A DNA stretch of 64,000 nucleotides from Pseudoroseicyclus_A sp041714655 (GCF_041714655.1 NZ_CP168219.1:2852001-2916000); one strand, 5' to 3'; positions 25,255-35,693 are shown, counted from the first letter of the stretch. Translations and numbers: made by a program. Notes: generated by a model not told the origin, from the letters alone.

Positions 25255-26721
25255 TCACGGCGCCGCGCAGGCGAAATTCGCCGCATCGGTGTCGTCGCCC
25301 TCGCCGGAATAGGTCGCGACCTCCGGCCAGGGGCAGAGGATGCGCGTGCGGTCGGGGGTGCCATCGGTCAGATGGGCGGCGGGGATCGCCTGGGGCGCCT
25401 CGCCGCCACTGACCCAGCCATCGAGCGCCGGCAGCATGTCGAAGCTCGTCGGCCCCGGCCCGCCGCCGCAATGGCCCATGCCGGGCACCATGAAGAGCCG
25501 CGCCGCCTCCTCCGCGCCGGTGCTCCCGGCCCGCATGTCCTCGTAGTAAGCCACGGAATTGTAGGGAGAGATCCCCGGATCCGCCCAGCCGTGATACATG
25601 ATGAGCTTGCCGCCGGCCGCGAAGAACTCCGACAGGTCGGCGCTCTCGGCGCCGGTGTCGCCGGCGATGGTCTCGGCCGCGGCGATCTCCGCCTCGGGGT
25701 CGAAGCCCTCGTAGCTCCAGCCGTCATCGCCATGGACGAAGATCCGGAAGAAATCCGAGGCGACGATCAGCGGCGTGGCGCCGCGGAGCGCGAACCACGT
25801 GCCCTCCGACCCCGGCGCATAGCCGTGGAAGAGCGGCGTCCCGTCGGCGGCCATCGGCCCGGTGTAGAGCGCCTCCGCCGTCGCCCGCTTCTCGTCCGAC
25901 AGGTCGAGCGCGGCGAGGTCGATAGAACAGGCCATCGGGTTCTCGATGACCCCGTCGGCCACCCCGTCGTTCAGGTCGCAGGCGTCGAGCGCGTTCTGGC
26001 CGAGGGCGGCGTAATCCTCGTCCGTCAGGATAGAGGTGCCGTCTTCCATGCCGACGAGGCCGGTGAAGACCTGCTGGGCATGGAGCCGCGCGCCGTTCAC
26101 CGCTGCGGCGCCGGCGATGATGCCGTCGAAATCCTCCGGGTAGCGGCTGGCGGCGGTCAGCGCCTGGCGCCCGCCGGTCGAACAGCCCGAGAAGTAGCTC
26201 TGCTCCGGCTCGGCCGCGTAATAGCCCGCGAGGATCTCCTTGCCCGCCGCCGCCGTCTCGTGGACGGCGCGATAGGCGAAGTCGAGGAAGGCGGGCTCTT
26301 CCAGCCCGAAGCTGGCATCGGCGCCGCCGAGATGGCCGGTATCGGTCGAGGCGACGGCATAGCCCGCCGCCAGCGGCCCGGTCATGGCGCCGGTCGAGAT
26401 CGAGCCGGCGAAACCGCCGTTGCCGACGACCAGGAAGCGGCCGTTCCAGGCCTCGGGCGCGGGCAGCCAGATCTCCATGCCGATCATCGAGCCGGGCTCG
26501 CTGGCGAGCTCCGCCGTCACGCGGCAGAGCGCCGGCGCCGTCTCGACCGTCACCGGGCCCTCGCGGCCGGCGATGGTGAGGGCGCCCGCCTTCACCGGCA
26601 GGGCCGTGACCACGCTGCCATTGGCGAGCGCCGCGTCTTCCAGCGCCGCGCATTCCTGCGCGAGGGCCGGGGTCGTGGCGAGGCCGCACAGGGCCACACC
26701 AGCCATCAGATGATGTCTCAT
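25255..26721 (-). CDS. Secreted tannase/feruloyl esterase family protein
   Basis: A 488-residue exported esterase. The signal peptide MRHHLMAGVALCGLATTPAL ends at ALA-QEC. The catalytic CS-D-HC motif of the tannase family is complete: Cys180-Ser181 in SGCSTGGRQ, Asp381 in YHGWADPGIS and His417-Cys418 in GMGHCGGG. The paired cysteines normally bridge the Ser and His regions. It cleaves gallate or hydroxycinnamate esters outside the cytoplasm, which would supply the O-demethylase and dioxygenase encoded at 10-13 kb. Its own promoter region carries a perfect inverted repeat at 26822-26836. Confidence 0.9.
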   Translation of the reverse strand: MRHHLMAGVALCGLATTPALAQECAALEDAALANGSVVTALPVKAGALTIAGREGPVTVETAPALCRVTAELASEPGSMIGMEIWLPAPEAWNGRFLVVGNGGFAGSISTGAMTGPLAAGYAVASTDTGHLGGADASFGLEEPAFLDFAYRAVHETAAAGKEILAGYYAAEPEQSYFSGCSTGGRQALTAASRYPEDFDGIIAGAAAVNGARLHAQQVFTGLVGMEDGTSILTDEDYAALGQNALDACDLNDGVADGVIENPMACSIDLAALDLSDEKRATAEALYTGPMAADGTPLFHGYAPGSEGTWFALRGATPLIVASDFFRIFVHGDDGWSYEGFDPEAEIAAAETIAGDTGAESADLSEFFAAGGKLIMYHGWADPGISPYNSVAYYEDMRAGSTGAEEAARLFMVPGMGHCGGGPGPTSFDMLPALDGWVSGGEAPQAIPAAHLTDGTPDRTRILCPWPEVATYSGEGDDTDAANFACAAP

Positions 26722-26821
26722 GTCGTCTCCTCCTCCAGGGGCCGGCGGTCCCTCCCGACCGGGCGGCCCGAGGAGGAGCCTAGCCGTGCTCCGCCCGCCT
26801 GTCGCCTGAAATCGAAGAACT

Positions 26822-26836
26822 TTTCGCTAAGCGAAA
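26822..26836. promoter_or_regulatory. Candidate IclR-type operator upstream of the tannase gene
   Basis: TTTCGC-TAA-GCGAAA is a perfect inverted repeat, 101 bases before the tannase start and directly behind the GNAT gene. It is AT-rich compared with the surroundings. It matches in layout the box at 17210-17224 before the other secreted hydrolase, so one regulator may control both. Confidence 0.5.
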
Positions 26837-26838
26837 TG

Positions 26839-27306
26839 TCAGAGGATGAGCTTGTAGCCGATGTGGCTCTGCTCGAAGCCGAGCCCCGCATAGAAGCGGT
26901 GCGCGTCCTTGCGGTCGTTGTGCGAGGTGAGCTGCACATGAGCGCAGCCGCGGGCGCGCGCCTCCTCCACCGCGAAGGCGATCATCTGCCGCCCGAGGCC
27001 GCGGCCCCGCTCCGGCGCCGCGATGCGCACCGCCTCGATCTGGCAGCGCCAGGCGCCCTGGCGCGAGAGGCCGGGGAGGAAGGTGAGCTGCATCGTGCCG
27101 ACGGGCGCGCCCCCGGGCGCCCCCTCCTCCTCCGCCACCACCAGAAGCTGGTTGGCATCGGCGGCGATGGTCTCGAAGGCCAGCGCATAGGCGGCGGGGA
27201 GCGGCGGGCCGAGATCCTCCCGCGCGGCGCCCAGCATGTCGTCGGCCAGCAAGGCGACGAGGGCGGGCAGGTCCTCTGCGGTGGCGCGGCGGAAGGTGAG
27301 GGGCAT
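26839..27306 (-). CDS. GNAT-family N-acetyltransferase
   Basis: A 155-residue single GNAT domain. It begins LTFRRATAEDLPALVALLADD and contains the acetyl-CoA-binding motif RGRGLGRQMIAFAVEEARARG (R/QxxGxG/A) near residue 103, followed by VQLTSHNDRKDAHRFYAGLGF. ATG at 27306 lies 10 bases behind the putA stop, so it is probably co-transcribed with putA. The acceptor substrate is unknown; amino acids, small amines or protein N-termini are all possible. Confidence 0.88.
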   Translation of the reverse strand: MPLTFRRATAEDLPALVALLADDMLGAAREDLGPPLPAAYALAFETIAADANQLLVVAEEEGAPGGAPVGTMQLTFLPGLSRQGAWRCQIEAVRIAAPERGRGLGRQMIAFAVEEARARGCAHVQLTSHNDRKDAHRFYAGLGFEQSHIGYKLIL

Positions 27307-27316
27307 CGGGGGCCTT

Positions 27317-30300
27317 TCAGGAGGATTGCGCGAGGAGCGCGGCATTGCCCCCCGCGGCGGTGGTGTCGATGGAGACATGCCGCTCCAGCCGGCAGCGCGG
27401 CCCCATGTCGGGCCCGGTGAGGAGCGGGATGAGCGGCCCGTCGCGCGAGGCGAGGGCAATCCGCGCCGCCCGCTGCGCGGCCTCGTCGCCCCAGAGCGCC
27501 ACCGCCGCAAAGCCGGTCAGCCGGGTGAGCGCCTCGGCGGGGAGCGTCCCGTCGATGCCGCCCGCGCCGGGGTAGATGACGAGCGCCGCGGCGCCGTTCG
27601 CCTCCACGATCTCGGCCTGCGCCCGCGCGGCCTCTGCAGTCGGGCCGAGGCAGAGGACGAGCCCGCGCCCGTATTCGCGCAGCCGGTTCGATTCGCCCGT
27701 CGGCCCGGGCATGGGCGTGGTGGCGACCAGCCGCCCGCCCTGCCCCCGCTGCATGTCGATGGCGACCTGCACGGCGGCCTCGTCGGCCGGTCGGCCGGCC
27801 GGCCCGCCCATCGCCCCAACCTCCTCCGGCTTGCAGAAGCGCGCGAGGTAGTGCGGCCCGCCCGCCTTGGGGCCGGTGCCGGAAAGGCCCTCGCCGCCGA
27901 AGGGCTGCACCCCCACAACCGCACCGATCTGGTTGCGGTTGATGTAGATGTTGCCGGCATGGATCCCCTCCACCGCCGTCGCCACCCGGTCGTCGATGCG
28001 GCTGTGCATCCCGAAGGTCAGCCCGTAGCCGCGGGCGTTGATGTCGGCGATCACCTGGTCCAGCGCCTCCGCCCGGTAGGTCGCGACATGGAGGACCGGC
28101 CCGAAGACCTCGCGCTCCAGCGCCGCGATGCCGGGCAGGCGGATGACGGCGGGGCCGATGAAATGGCCCTCCTCCGGCACCGGCAGCTCCTTGAGGAGCC
28201 GCCCCTCCGCCTTCGCTGCGGCCACATGGGCGGCGATCCCCTCGCGCGCCTTGGCGTCGATCACGGGGCCGATGTCCGTCGCCTCGTCCCAGGGGTCGCC
28301 CAACGCCAGCTCGTCCATCGCGCCGTAGAGCATCTCGAGCACCCGGTCGGCGACATCCTCCTGGATGTAGAGCATCCTGAGCGCCGAGCAGCGCTGCCCG
28401 GCGGAGCGGAAGGCCGACATGGTGATGTCACGCACCGCCTGCTCCGGCAGGGCGGTGGAATCGACGATCATGGCATTGAGCCCGCCGGTTTCCGCGATGA
28501 GCGGGGCGGAGGGCGCCAGATGCTCGGCCATCGCCCGGTTGATCGCCTGCGCCGTCGCGGTCGAGCCGGTGAAGGCCACGCCGTCGATCCGCGGATCGGA
28601 GGTCAGCGCCGCGCCGACCTCGCCCCCGGGGCCCGGCAGGAGCTGCAGCGCCGCCTCGGGCACCCCGGCGCGGTGGAGGAGCTCGGTGCCGAGCGCGGCG
28701 ATCAGCGGCGTCGTCTCCGCCGGCTTGGCGAGGACGGCGTTGCCGGCGGCCAGCGCGGCGGCGATCTGGCCGGTGAAGATGGCGAGCGGGAAGTTCCAGG
28801 GGCTGATGCAGGTGAAGAGCCCGGCGGCCGGGCGCTCCAGCGCCGCCGCCCCCGCGGCGTAATAGCGCAGGAAGTCGACGGCCTCGCGCAGCTCCGCCAC
28901 CGCATCGGGCAGCGCCTTTCCGGCCTCGCGGGCGAGAAGCGCGAAGATCTGCCCCGCCTCCGCCTCGTAGAGATCGGCGGCGCGGCGGAGCACCTCGGCC
29001 CGCTCGGCGGCCGGCGCCTCCCAGGGCGCCGCGCGGGTAATGGCGGCGCGGGCGGTCTCGGCGGTCGCCTCGGGCGCATGGCCGGGCGTGTCGGCCGGGT
29101 CGAAGGGGTTTTCGACCGGCGCGCCCTCGCTGCCCCATGTGTGGGTGCGGAAGGGCGCCCGGGCCGCATCGATCTCTGCCATCTCCGCCGGGTCGCGGAA
29201 GTCGAAGCCGCGCGAGTTGCGCCGGCCCTCGAAGAGCTCCGCCGGCGGGTGCACGAGGCTCTTCGCCTTGGCGAGCGCGGTGAACGGATCGGCAGCAACC
29301 TCCTCCGCCGGGATCTGCTCGTTGACGATCTGGTTCACGAAGGAGGAGTTGGCGCCGTTCTCAAGCAGCCGGCGGACGAGATAGGCGAGGAGGTCGCGGT
29401 GCGGCCCGACGGGCGCATAGATCCGGCAGCGGGCGCCGGCCTGCCCCCGGACGATCTCGTGCAGCGCCTCGCCCATGCCGTGGAGCCGCTGGAACTCCCA
29501 GCCCTCCACATCGCCCGCCAGTTCGAGCACCGCCGCCATCGTATGGGCGTTGTGGGTGGCGAACTGGGGGTAGAGCCGGGGCCGCGCCGCGAGGAGACGC
29601 TTCGCCACGCAGATGTAGGAGACATCCGTCGCCGGCTTGCGGGTGAAGACCGGAAAGCCCGCGAGCCCCTCGACCTGAGCCGTCTTGATCTCGCCATCCC
29701 AATAGGCGCCCTTGACGAGGCGGACCATCAGTTTGCGATCCAGCCGCTCGGCCAGCGCCTCGAGCCAGTCGACCACCGGCAGCGCCCGCTTGCCATAGGC
29801 CTGCACGACCACGCCGAAGCCGTCCCACCCGGCGAGCGCCTCGTCGGCGAGCACCGCCTCGATGACGTCGAGCGACAGGTCGAGCCGCGCCGCCTCCTCC
29901 GCGTCGATGTTAAGCCCCATGTTCGCCGCCGCCGCCGCGCGGGCGAGATCGCGCACCGCGGGCACGAGCTCCGCCATCACCCGGGCGCGGTTGGCATATT
30001 CGTAGCGGGGGTGCAGCGCCGAGAGCTTGATCGAGATGCCGGGATTGGCGGCGACGCTGCCGCCCGTCGCCTCGCGGGCGAGGCGCCGGATGGCCTCGGC
30101 ATAGGCCTCGCGGAAATGATCGGCATCGGCGGCGGTCATCGCCGCCTCGCCCAGCATGTCGTAGGAGAAGGTATAGCCCTGCCGCGCCCGCTTGCGGCCG
30201 CGGTCCAGCGCCTCGCCGATGTCACGGCCGAGCACGAACTGCGCGCCGAGCTCACGCATCGCCTGCCCGACGGCCACGCGGATCACCGGCTCGCCGAGCC

Positions 30301-30751
30301 GGCGGATGGCGCCGCGCAGCACCTCCGCCATGCCCGTGCCCTCGCGCAGCACCTGCCCCGTCAGCATCAGCGCCCAGGTGGAGGCATTGACCAGCGAGGA
30401 GGAGGAATGGCCGAGGTGCCGCCCCCAGGCCGAGGGGGCGATCTTGTCCTCGATGAGGGCGTCGATCGTCTCGTTGTCCGGCACGCGCAGCAGCGCCTCG
30501 GCGAGGCACATGAGCGCGATGCCCTCCTCGGTCGAGAGCCCGTATTCGGCGAGGAAGACCTCCATCAGCCCGGCGCTGCCGGAGCTGCGCACCTGCCTGA
30601 CCAGTGCCGCCCCCCGCGTCGCCGCCCGCTCGCGGAGCGCCGCATCCGGGCCCTCCTCGGCGATCAGCTCGGCAAGGAGCGACTCTTCCTCCGCCAGATG
30701 GCGCGCGCGGATGGTGGCGCGGAAGGGCGCGAGGGGGTCGTCGCCGGTCAT
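27317..30751 (-). CDS. putA: Bifunctional proline dehydrogenase / glutamate-semialdehyde dehydrogenase
   Basis: An 1144-residue PutA that oxidises proline to glutamate in two steps at the inner face of the membrane. The FAD-dependent barrel spans about residues 150-460 (SIKLSALHPRYEYA near 240, LMVRLVKGAYWDGEIK near 341). The NAD-dependent aldehyde dehydrogenase follows at about 530-980, with PWNFPLAIFTGQ, Glu754 in AETGG and nucleophile Cys788 in SAGQRCSALR. A C-terminal PutA-specific domain follows. There is no N-terminal ribbon-helix-helix, so unlike the E. coli enzyme it does not repress its own gene. ATG at 30751 is preceded by GGAGG. No putR-like regulator is adjacent. Confidence 0.95.
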   Translation of the reverse strand: MTGDDPLAPFRATIRARHLAEEESLLAELIAEEGPDAALRERAATRGAALVRQVRSSGSAGLMEVFLAEYGLSTEEGIALMCLAEALLRVPDNETIDALIEDKIAPSAWGRHLGHSSSSLVNASTWALMLTGQVLREGTGMAEVLRGAIRRLGEPVIRVAVGQAMRELGAQFVLGRDIGEALDRGRKRARQGYTFSYDMLGEAAMTAADADHFREAYAEAIRRLAREATGGSVAANPGISIKLSALHPRYEYANRARVMAELVPAVRDLARAAAAANMGLNIDAEEAARLDLSLDVIEAVLADEALAGWDGFGVVVQAYGKRALPVVDWLEALAERLDRKLMVRLVKGAYWDGEIKTAQVEGLAGFPVFTRKPATDVSYICVAKRLLAARPRLYPQFATHNAHTMAAVLELAGDVEGWEFQRLHGMGEALHEIVRGQAGARCRIYAPVGPHRDLLAYLVRRLLENGANSSFVNQIVNEQIPAEEVAADPFTALAKAKSLVHPPAELFEGRRNSRGFDFRDPAEMAEIDAARAPFRTHTWGSEGAPVENPFDPADTPGHAPEATAETARAAITRAAPWEAPAAERAEVLRRAADLYEAEAGQIFALLAREAGKALPDAVAELREAVDFLRYYAAGAAALERPAAGLFTCISPWNFPLAIFTGQIAAALAAGNAVLAKPAETTPLIAALGTELLHRAGVPEAALQLLPGPGGEVGAALTSDPRIDGVAFTGSTATAQAINRAMAEHLAPSAPLIAETGGLNAMIVDSTALPEQAVRDITMSAFRSAGQRCSALRMLYIQEDVADRVLEMLYGAMDELALGDPWDEATDIGPVIDAKAREGIAAHVAAAKAEGRLLKELPVPEEGHFIGPAVIRLPGIAALEREVFGPVLHVATYRAEALDQVIADINARGYGLTFGMHSRIDDRVATAVEGIHAGNIYINRNQIGAVVGVQPFGGEGLSGTGPKAGGPHYLARFCKPEEVGAMGGPAGRPADEAAVQVAIDMQRGQGGRLVATTPMPGPTGESNRLREYGRGLVLCLGPTAEAARAQAEIVEANGAAALVIYPGAGGIDGTLPAEALTRLTGFAAVALWGDEAAQRAARIALASRDGPLIPLLTGPDMGPRCRLERHVSIDTTAAGGNAALLAQSS

Positions 30752-30981
30752 GAGGTCCTCCGGAAGGGTGATGACCGCGCGATGCTAGCGCCGCGGGCGG
30801 GGGGTGCAATGGGGGCGAATCGCCTCATTTGCAGGCGGCGCCTGGGGATAACCTGTGGGAAACCCCGCCCGCCCCGGCGCTGCACCGCCCGGCGCGGGCG
30901 CGGAAGGCGGATTTTGCAGACAGGCGGCGGGCCGCGGCCTAGCGTTCGGGGAAGCGAAGGACATCACCCGGGGGGATTGCG

Positions 30982-31182
30982 ATGCCTGAGGACCACAAGG
31001 GTGCGGCCGCACGCATGATCGGCGCCATGAGGGAGGACGAGATCGCGCCCTTCCTGAAGCGCACCATTTCCGATCACGCGCTGACTCCGCTCATGCGCGA
31101 GCTCAACGCCGACATGCTCTCCGCCCATCCGGTGCGGAAAGCCGCGGCGACGGAGGCCCTGCAGCGGATCGGGTTTCTCTGA
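30982..31182 (+). CDS. Small conserved-looking hypothetical protein, 66 residues
   Basis: The protein is mixed in charge and probably helical (MREDEIAPFLKRTISDHALT), without membrane segment or signal. ATG at 30982 follows GGGGGGATTGCG, an acceptable ribosome site. The codon pattern with GC-rich third positions looks coding. It is divergent from putA with 230 bases between, which hold both promoters. No function can be assigned. Confidence 0.6.
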   Translation: MPEDHKGAAARMIGAMREDEIAPFLKRTISDHALTPLMRELNADMLSAHPVRKAAATEALQRIGFL

Positions 31183-31191
31183 GGCGCCCCC

Positions 31192-31275
31192 TCAGATGAA
31201 GGGCACGAGCGGCACGCCGCAGGCGGAGAGGCCGGCGAGCGCGGCGAGGGCAAGGGCGAGGCGGTAACGTCTCAT
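31192..31275 (-). CDS. Tiny lipoprotein, 27 residues, behind the urease operon
   Basis: The sequence begins MRRYRLALALAALAGLSACG and ends VPLVPFI. A two-arginine start, a hydrophobic stretch and the lipobox LSAC are all present, giving a mature lipopeptide of only nine residues. AAAGGAGACGCCCC precedes the ATG. Small entericidin-like lipoproteins of this size exist in many proteobacteria. It is the last minus-strand gene after ureG, 85 bases downstream, and may be co-transcribed. Function unknown. Confidence 0.55.
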   Translation of the reverse strand: MRRYRLALALAALAGLSACGVPLVPFI

Positions 31276-31360
31276 CGGGGGCGTCTCCTTTGGGGTCGCC
31301 CCATGCTGGCGGATCGGGCGGCGCCTGTCGAGCGCTCCAGGGGGGCGTGCCGGAGCCCCC

Positions 31361-31972
31361 TCAGAGCCCGCCCAGATCCTCGACCAGCCGCACGATCTCG
31401 TCCACGCCCTCCCCCTTGCGGAGCGCGGCGAAGACGAAGGGCCGCCCGCCGCGCATCGCCTCGGTATCGGCCTGCATCCGCTCCAGCGACACGCCGACAT
31501 GGGGCGCGAGGTCGGTCTTGTTGACGACGAGGATGTCGGAGCGCGTCAGCGCCGGGCCGCCCTTGCGGGGGATGTCCTCTCCCGCCGCGGTGTCGATCAC
31601 GTAGATCGTCAGGTCCGCCAGCTCGGGCGAGAAGGTGGCAGAAAGGTTGTCGCCCCCCGATTCGATGATGACGAGATCGAGCGCCGGGAACTTGGCGCGA
31701 AGATCGGCGATGGCGGCGAGGTTGATCGAGGCATCCTCGCGGATCGCCGTATGCGGGCAGCCGCCCGTCTCCACCCCCACGACCCGCTCGGCGGGCAGGA
31801 TCTGCTGGCGCATCAGCGCCTCGGCATCCTCGCGGGTGTAGATGTCATTGGTGATGACGGCGAGGTCGACGCGGTCCTTCAATGCGCCGGCGAGCGCGGC
31901 GGTCAGCGTCGTCTTGCCGGCCCCCACGGGGCCGCCGATGCCGAGCTTGAGGGGGCCGTTGGGCGAGGTCAT
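31361..31972 (-). CDS. ureG: Urease accessory GTPase UreG
   Basis: A 203-residue GTPase of the SIMIBI class. The P-loop is GIGGPVGAGKTTLTAAL near residue 11, the metal site is GCPHTAIRED (Cys72 and His74), and VIIESGGDNLSATFSPELAD and NKTDLAPHVG complete the G motifs. UreG couples GTP hydrolysis to delivery of nickel into apo-urease together with UreD, UreF and UreE. It follows ureF by 82 bases. The protein is of normal length and all key residues are present. Confidence 0.97.
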   Translation of the reverse strand: MTSPNGPLKLGIGGPVGAGKTTLTAALAGALKDRVDLAVITNDIYTREDAEALMRQQILPAERVVGVETGGCPHTAIREDASINLAAIADLRAKFPALDLVIIESGGDNLSATFSPELADLTIYVIDTAAGEDIPRKGGPALTRSDILVVNKTDLAPHVGVSLERMQADTEAMRGGRPFVFAALRKGEGVDEIVRLVEDLGGL

Positions 31973-32054
31973 GGGCGCTCCGTTTCTGGTCTGGGCGGAA
32001 ATGTCGCGACTTCCGTGCACGGTTTTCGCGCGAAAGCTGCGGGCCGGAGGCGGC

Positions 32055-32693
32055 TCACGAGCGGAACATCCGCGGCTCCAGCACCTCGTGGCGGAGGCTT
32101 GCGATATCGGCGGCGAAGGCGGCGGTGCCGAGGTCATCGAGCCCGGCGGTGGCGGTCTCCTCGGCAAGCCGGGCGCAGAGCGGCGCGAGGCGCTCGACGA
32201 TCCCGGCGCCCCGGGTCTGGCCGAGCGGCATGAGCCGCAGCGCCGCCTGCACGAGGTTGGAGGCGAGGCTCTGCAGGAACAGCGCGGCGGCGGGGGTTGC
32301 GGGCAACCCGGCGAGGCGCGCCGCCCGGCCGACCGCCAGCGGATAGGGCAGGTCCGGCAGGTCCAGCCCCCTGGCGGCGTGGGTCGTGGCGGCGAAGGCG
32401 GCGCCCTGCTGGCGCATCTCCGCCAGCCGCTCGGCACTGATCGCCATGGCCTCGGCGCGCTCGGCGAGGGCGGCAAGCTCGCCCGGCGCGGCCCGGTGGG
32501 CGAGGTGGAGGAAGATCGCATCGTTGCGGGGGCCGCCATGGGCGAGGAGCCCGGCGAGCCAGGCCTCCAGCCCCTCGGGGCCCGTCTGCCCCTCCGCCAC
32601 CGCCGTCTCGAGGCCGCCGGAGAAGTTGAAGCCGCCGGTCGGGTAGCTGGGCGAGAGCCAGCGGGCGAGAGTGAGGAGCGGCTCAGCCTCCAT
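32055..32693 (-). CDS. ureF: Urease accessory protein UreF
   Basis: A 212-residue all-helical protein. The family start LTLARWLSPSYPTGGFNFSGGLE is clear, with a mid-section DLPYPLAVGRAARLAG and conserved tail. UreF bridges UreD and UreG in the nickel-insertion complex. ATG at 32693 lies inside the 3' end of ureE, 11 bases before that gene stops. The N-terminal PTGGFNFSGGLE differs slightly from the usual PVGGFSYSQGLE, so it may have adapted to its partner. Confidence 0.95.
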   Translation of the reverse strand: MEAEPLLTLARWLSPSYPTGGFNFSGGLETAVAEGQTGPEGLEAWLAGLLAHGGPRNDAIFLHLAHRAAPGELAALAERAEAMAISAERLAEMRQQGAAFAATTHAARGLDLPDLPYPLAVGRAARLAGLPATPAAALFLQSLASNLVQAALRLMPLGQTRGAGIVERLAPLCARLAEETATAGLDDLGTAAFAADIASLRHEVLEPRMFRS

Positions 32694-33336
32694 GCGAGGG
32701 ATCGTGCGAAGGCCGGTGGGCGTGGGAGTGGTCGTGCCCGTGGTCATGGGAATGGTCGTGGCCATGGTCATGTTCGTGTCCATGCCCGTGACCGTGGTCA
32801 TGGGAGTGGCTGTGCCCATGCCCGTCTTCATGCCCATACCCACCGTCATGCCCATGCGTCTCCGGCTGCCCGTGCACATAGCCGCCGTGATCGTGGCCCA
32901 TCACCCGGCTGCCGCCATAGGCGCCGCCCTCGGGGGTGAAGGGGCCCGTCAGCTCCGTGACCTCGGCGCCCAGCCCCTCCAGCATAGCGCGGAGCACCTT
33001 GTCGTGGCGGAGGACCAGCCGGTCCGACTCGATCTGGCAGGGCGTGTGGCGGTTGCCGATGTGCCAGGCGAGCCGTACCAGCATGCCGCCCCGCACCGCC
33101 ATCAGCGGCTCGTCGGCCGCCTCGATCAGCACGGCGCGCCCGTCCTCCAGCGCCAGCCCGTCGCCGGCGGCGAGGCCGACCGTCGCCGGCAGATCGACGA
33201 GGAGGCGCGCGCCCTCCTCCGTCTCCAGCCGTTTGCGGCGAAGGAGCCGCTCGTCATAGGTCAGGCGGAGCCGCCCGGCGATCTCGGCGGTGACGGGGGC
33301 CGGCAGATGGGCATGGGCGGGGGGCAGGTCGGTCAT
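32683..33336 (-). CDS. ureE: Urease nickel-chaperone UreE with long His-rich tail
   Basis: A 217-residue protein. The first ~145 residues are UreE: an N-terminal peptide-binding domain (RLRLTYDERLLRRKRLETEEG) and the metal-binding domain with WHIGNRHTPCQIE, whose His is the interface nickel ligand. From about residue 147 a tail of 71 residues holds 26 histidines, mostly as GH, DH and SH pairs. Such tails store or buffer nickel. It starts 204 bases after ureC and overlaps ureF by 11. The repeat-like DNA in the tail makes it prone to length variation. Confidence 0.95.
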   Translation of the reverse strand: MTDLPPAHAHLPAPVTAEIAGRLRLTYDERLLRRKRLETEEGARLLVDLPATVGLAAGDGLALEDGRAVLIEAADEPLMAVRGGMLVRLAWHIGNRHTPCQIESDRLVLRHDKVLRAMLEGLGAEVTELTGPFTPEGGAYGGSRVMGHDHGGYVHGQPETHGHDGGYGHEDGHGHSHSHDHGHGHGHEHDHGHDHSHDHGHDHSHAHRPSHDPSHGG

Positions 33337-33470
33337 GGCGGCCCCGAGGATGCGCGCCCCCGCCCCCCTCCGCAAGGCCCCCGGCGCGGCCCGCCGCGCC
33401 CCGCCCTCGCCGCTGCCCAAAAAAGCGCCCGGCGCCGGATGACGCCCATGGGCGGCCGCCCCCTCCCCCT

Positions 33471-33534
33471 CGCATTTCTCCAAATACCCGCGGGGGGAGT
33501 CGGCCCTCGGGCCGACGGGGGGCAGAGCCCCCCT
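33471..33534 (-). repeat. Rhodobacteraceae-type intergenic repeat, copy 1
   Basis: Read on the minus strand this stretch has a GGGGGGC-TCT-GCCCCCC hairpin, a second hairpin GTCGGCC-CGAG-GGCCGAC, then CCGCGGGTATTTGGAGAAAT. The same order of GC hairpin plus GGTATTT block recurs at 39740-39789. It separates ureC from ureE and may act as a weak terminator or mRNA stabiliser. Confidence 0.55.
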
Positions 33535-33540
33535 CCCCGC

Positions 33541-35301
<1,761 letters not shown>

Positions 35302-35321
35302 GGCGGGTCCTTTGGCGGAGC

Positions 35322-35693
35322 TCAGGGCGTCAGGAAGAGGCGGAGGTCTTCGGTGCGCACCTCGGTGAGGCGCGTCTGGCAGCTCGTTTCGATCATCGGC
35401 GCCATCGAGCCGCCCTCGTAGGGCGCGGCCTCGGCGGCGCAGGCGGCGTCGCGGTAGTCGATCCAGAGGGTCTGGGCGCGCAGGAGCGCCTCGAAGGGGG
35501 CGCTCTCGGCGCCAAGGGTGCCGCGCACCTCGGCCCAGATGTCGTTGAGCACGGCATCCGCCTCGCGATAGGCCTCCGCCGCGCATCGGGTCATGTCGGC
35601 CTGGGTCTCGCCGCCCTGGCTGCAATCGACCTCGGCCGCCGCCGGCAGCGCCGGCAGGATCAGCGCGAGCGCCATGGAAAGGACCGCTCTCAT
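35322..35693 (-). CDS. Secreted LprI-like (DUF1311) protein inside the urease operon
   Basis: A 123-residue exported protein with signal peptide MRAVLSMALALILPALPAAA and four cysteines (24, 37, 85, 105) likely to form two disulfides. The pattern C..Q..TQADMTRCAAEAYREAD...LN and ALLRAQTLWIDYRDAACAAEA is that of the LprI/DUF1311 family, some of whose members inhibit lysozyme. Its start overlaps the ureB stop by four bases and ureC starts 20 bases behind it, so it is a full member of the urease transcript. Why a periplasmic protein is placed there is not clear. Confidence 0.8.
   Translation of the reverse strand: MRAVLSMALALILPALPAAAEVDCSQGGETQADMTRCAAEAYREADAVLNDIWAEVRGTLGAESAPFEALLRAQTLWIDYRDAACAAEAAPYEGGSMAPMIETSCQTRLTEVRTEDLRLFLTP

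Noticed and set aside
27236..31018. Very long plus-strand open frame (1260 codons) opposite putA
   Set aside because: It is the antisense of putA caused by high GC; its product is low-complexity Arg/Gly/Ala and has no ribosome site, while putA shows all catalytic motifs.
32690..32900. Short-repeat DNA that might be a satellite or CRISPR-like array
   Set aside because: The repeats encode the His-rich tail of UreE in frame and have no spacers.
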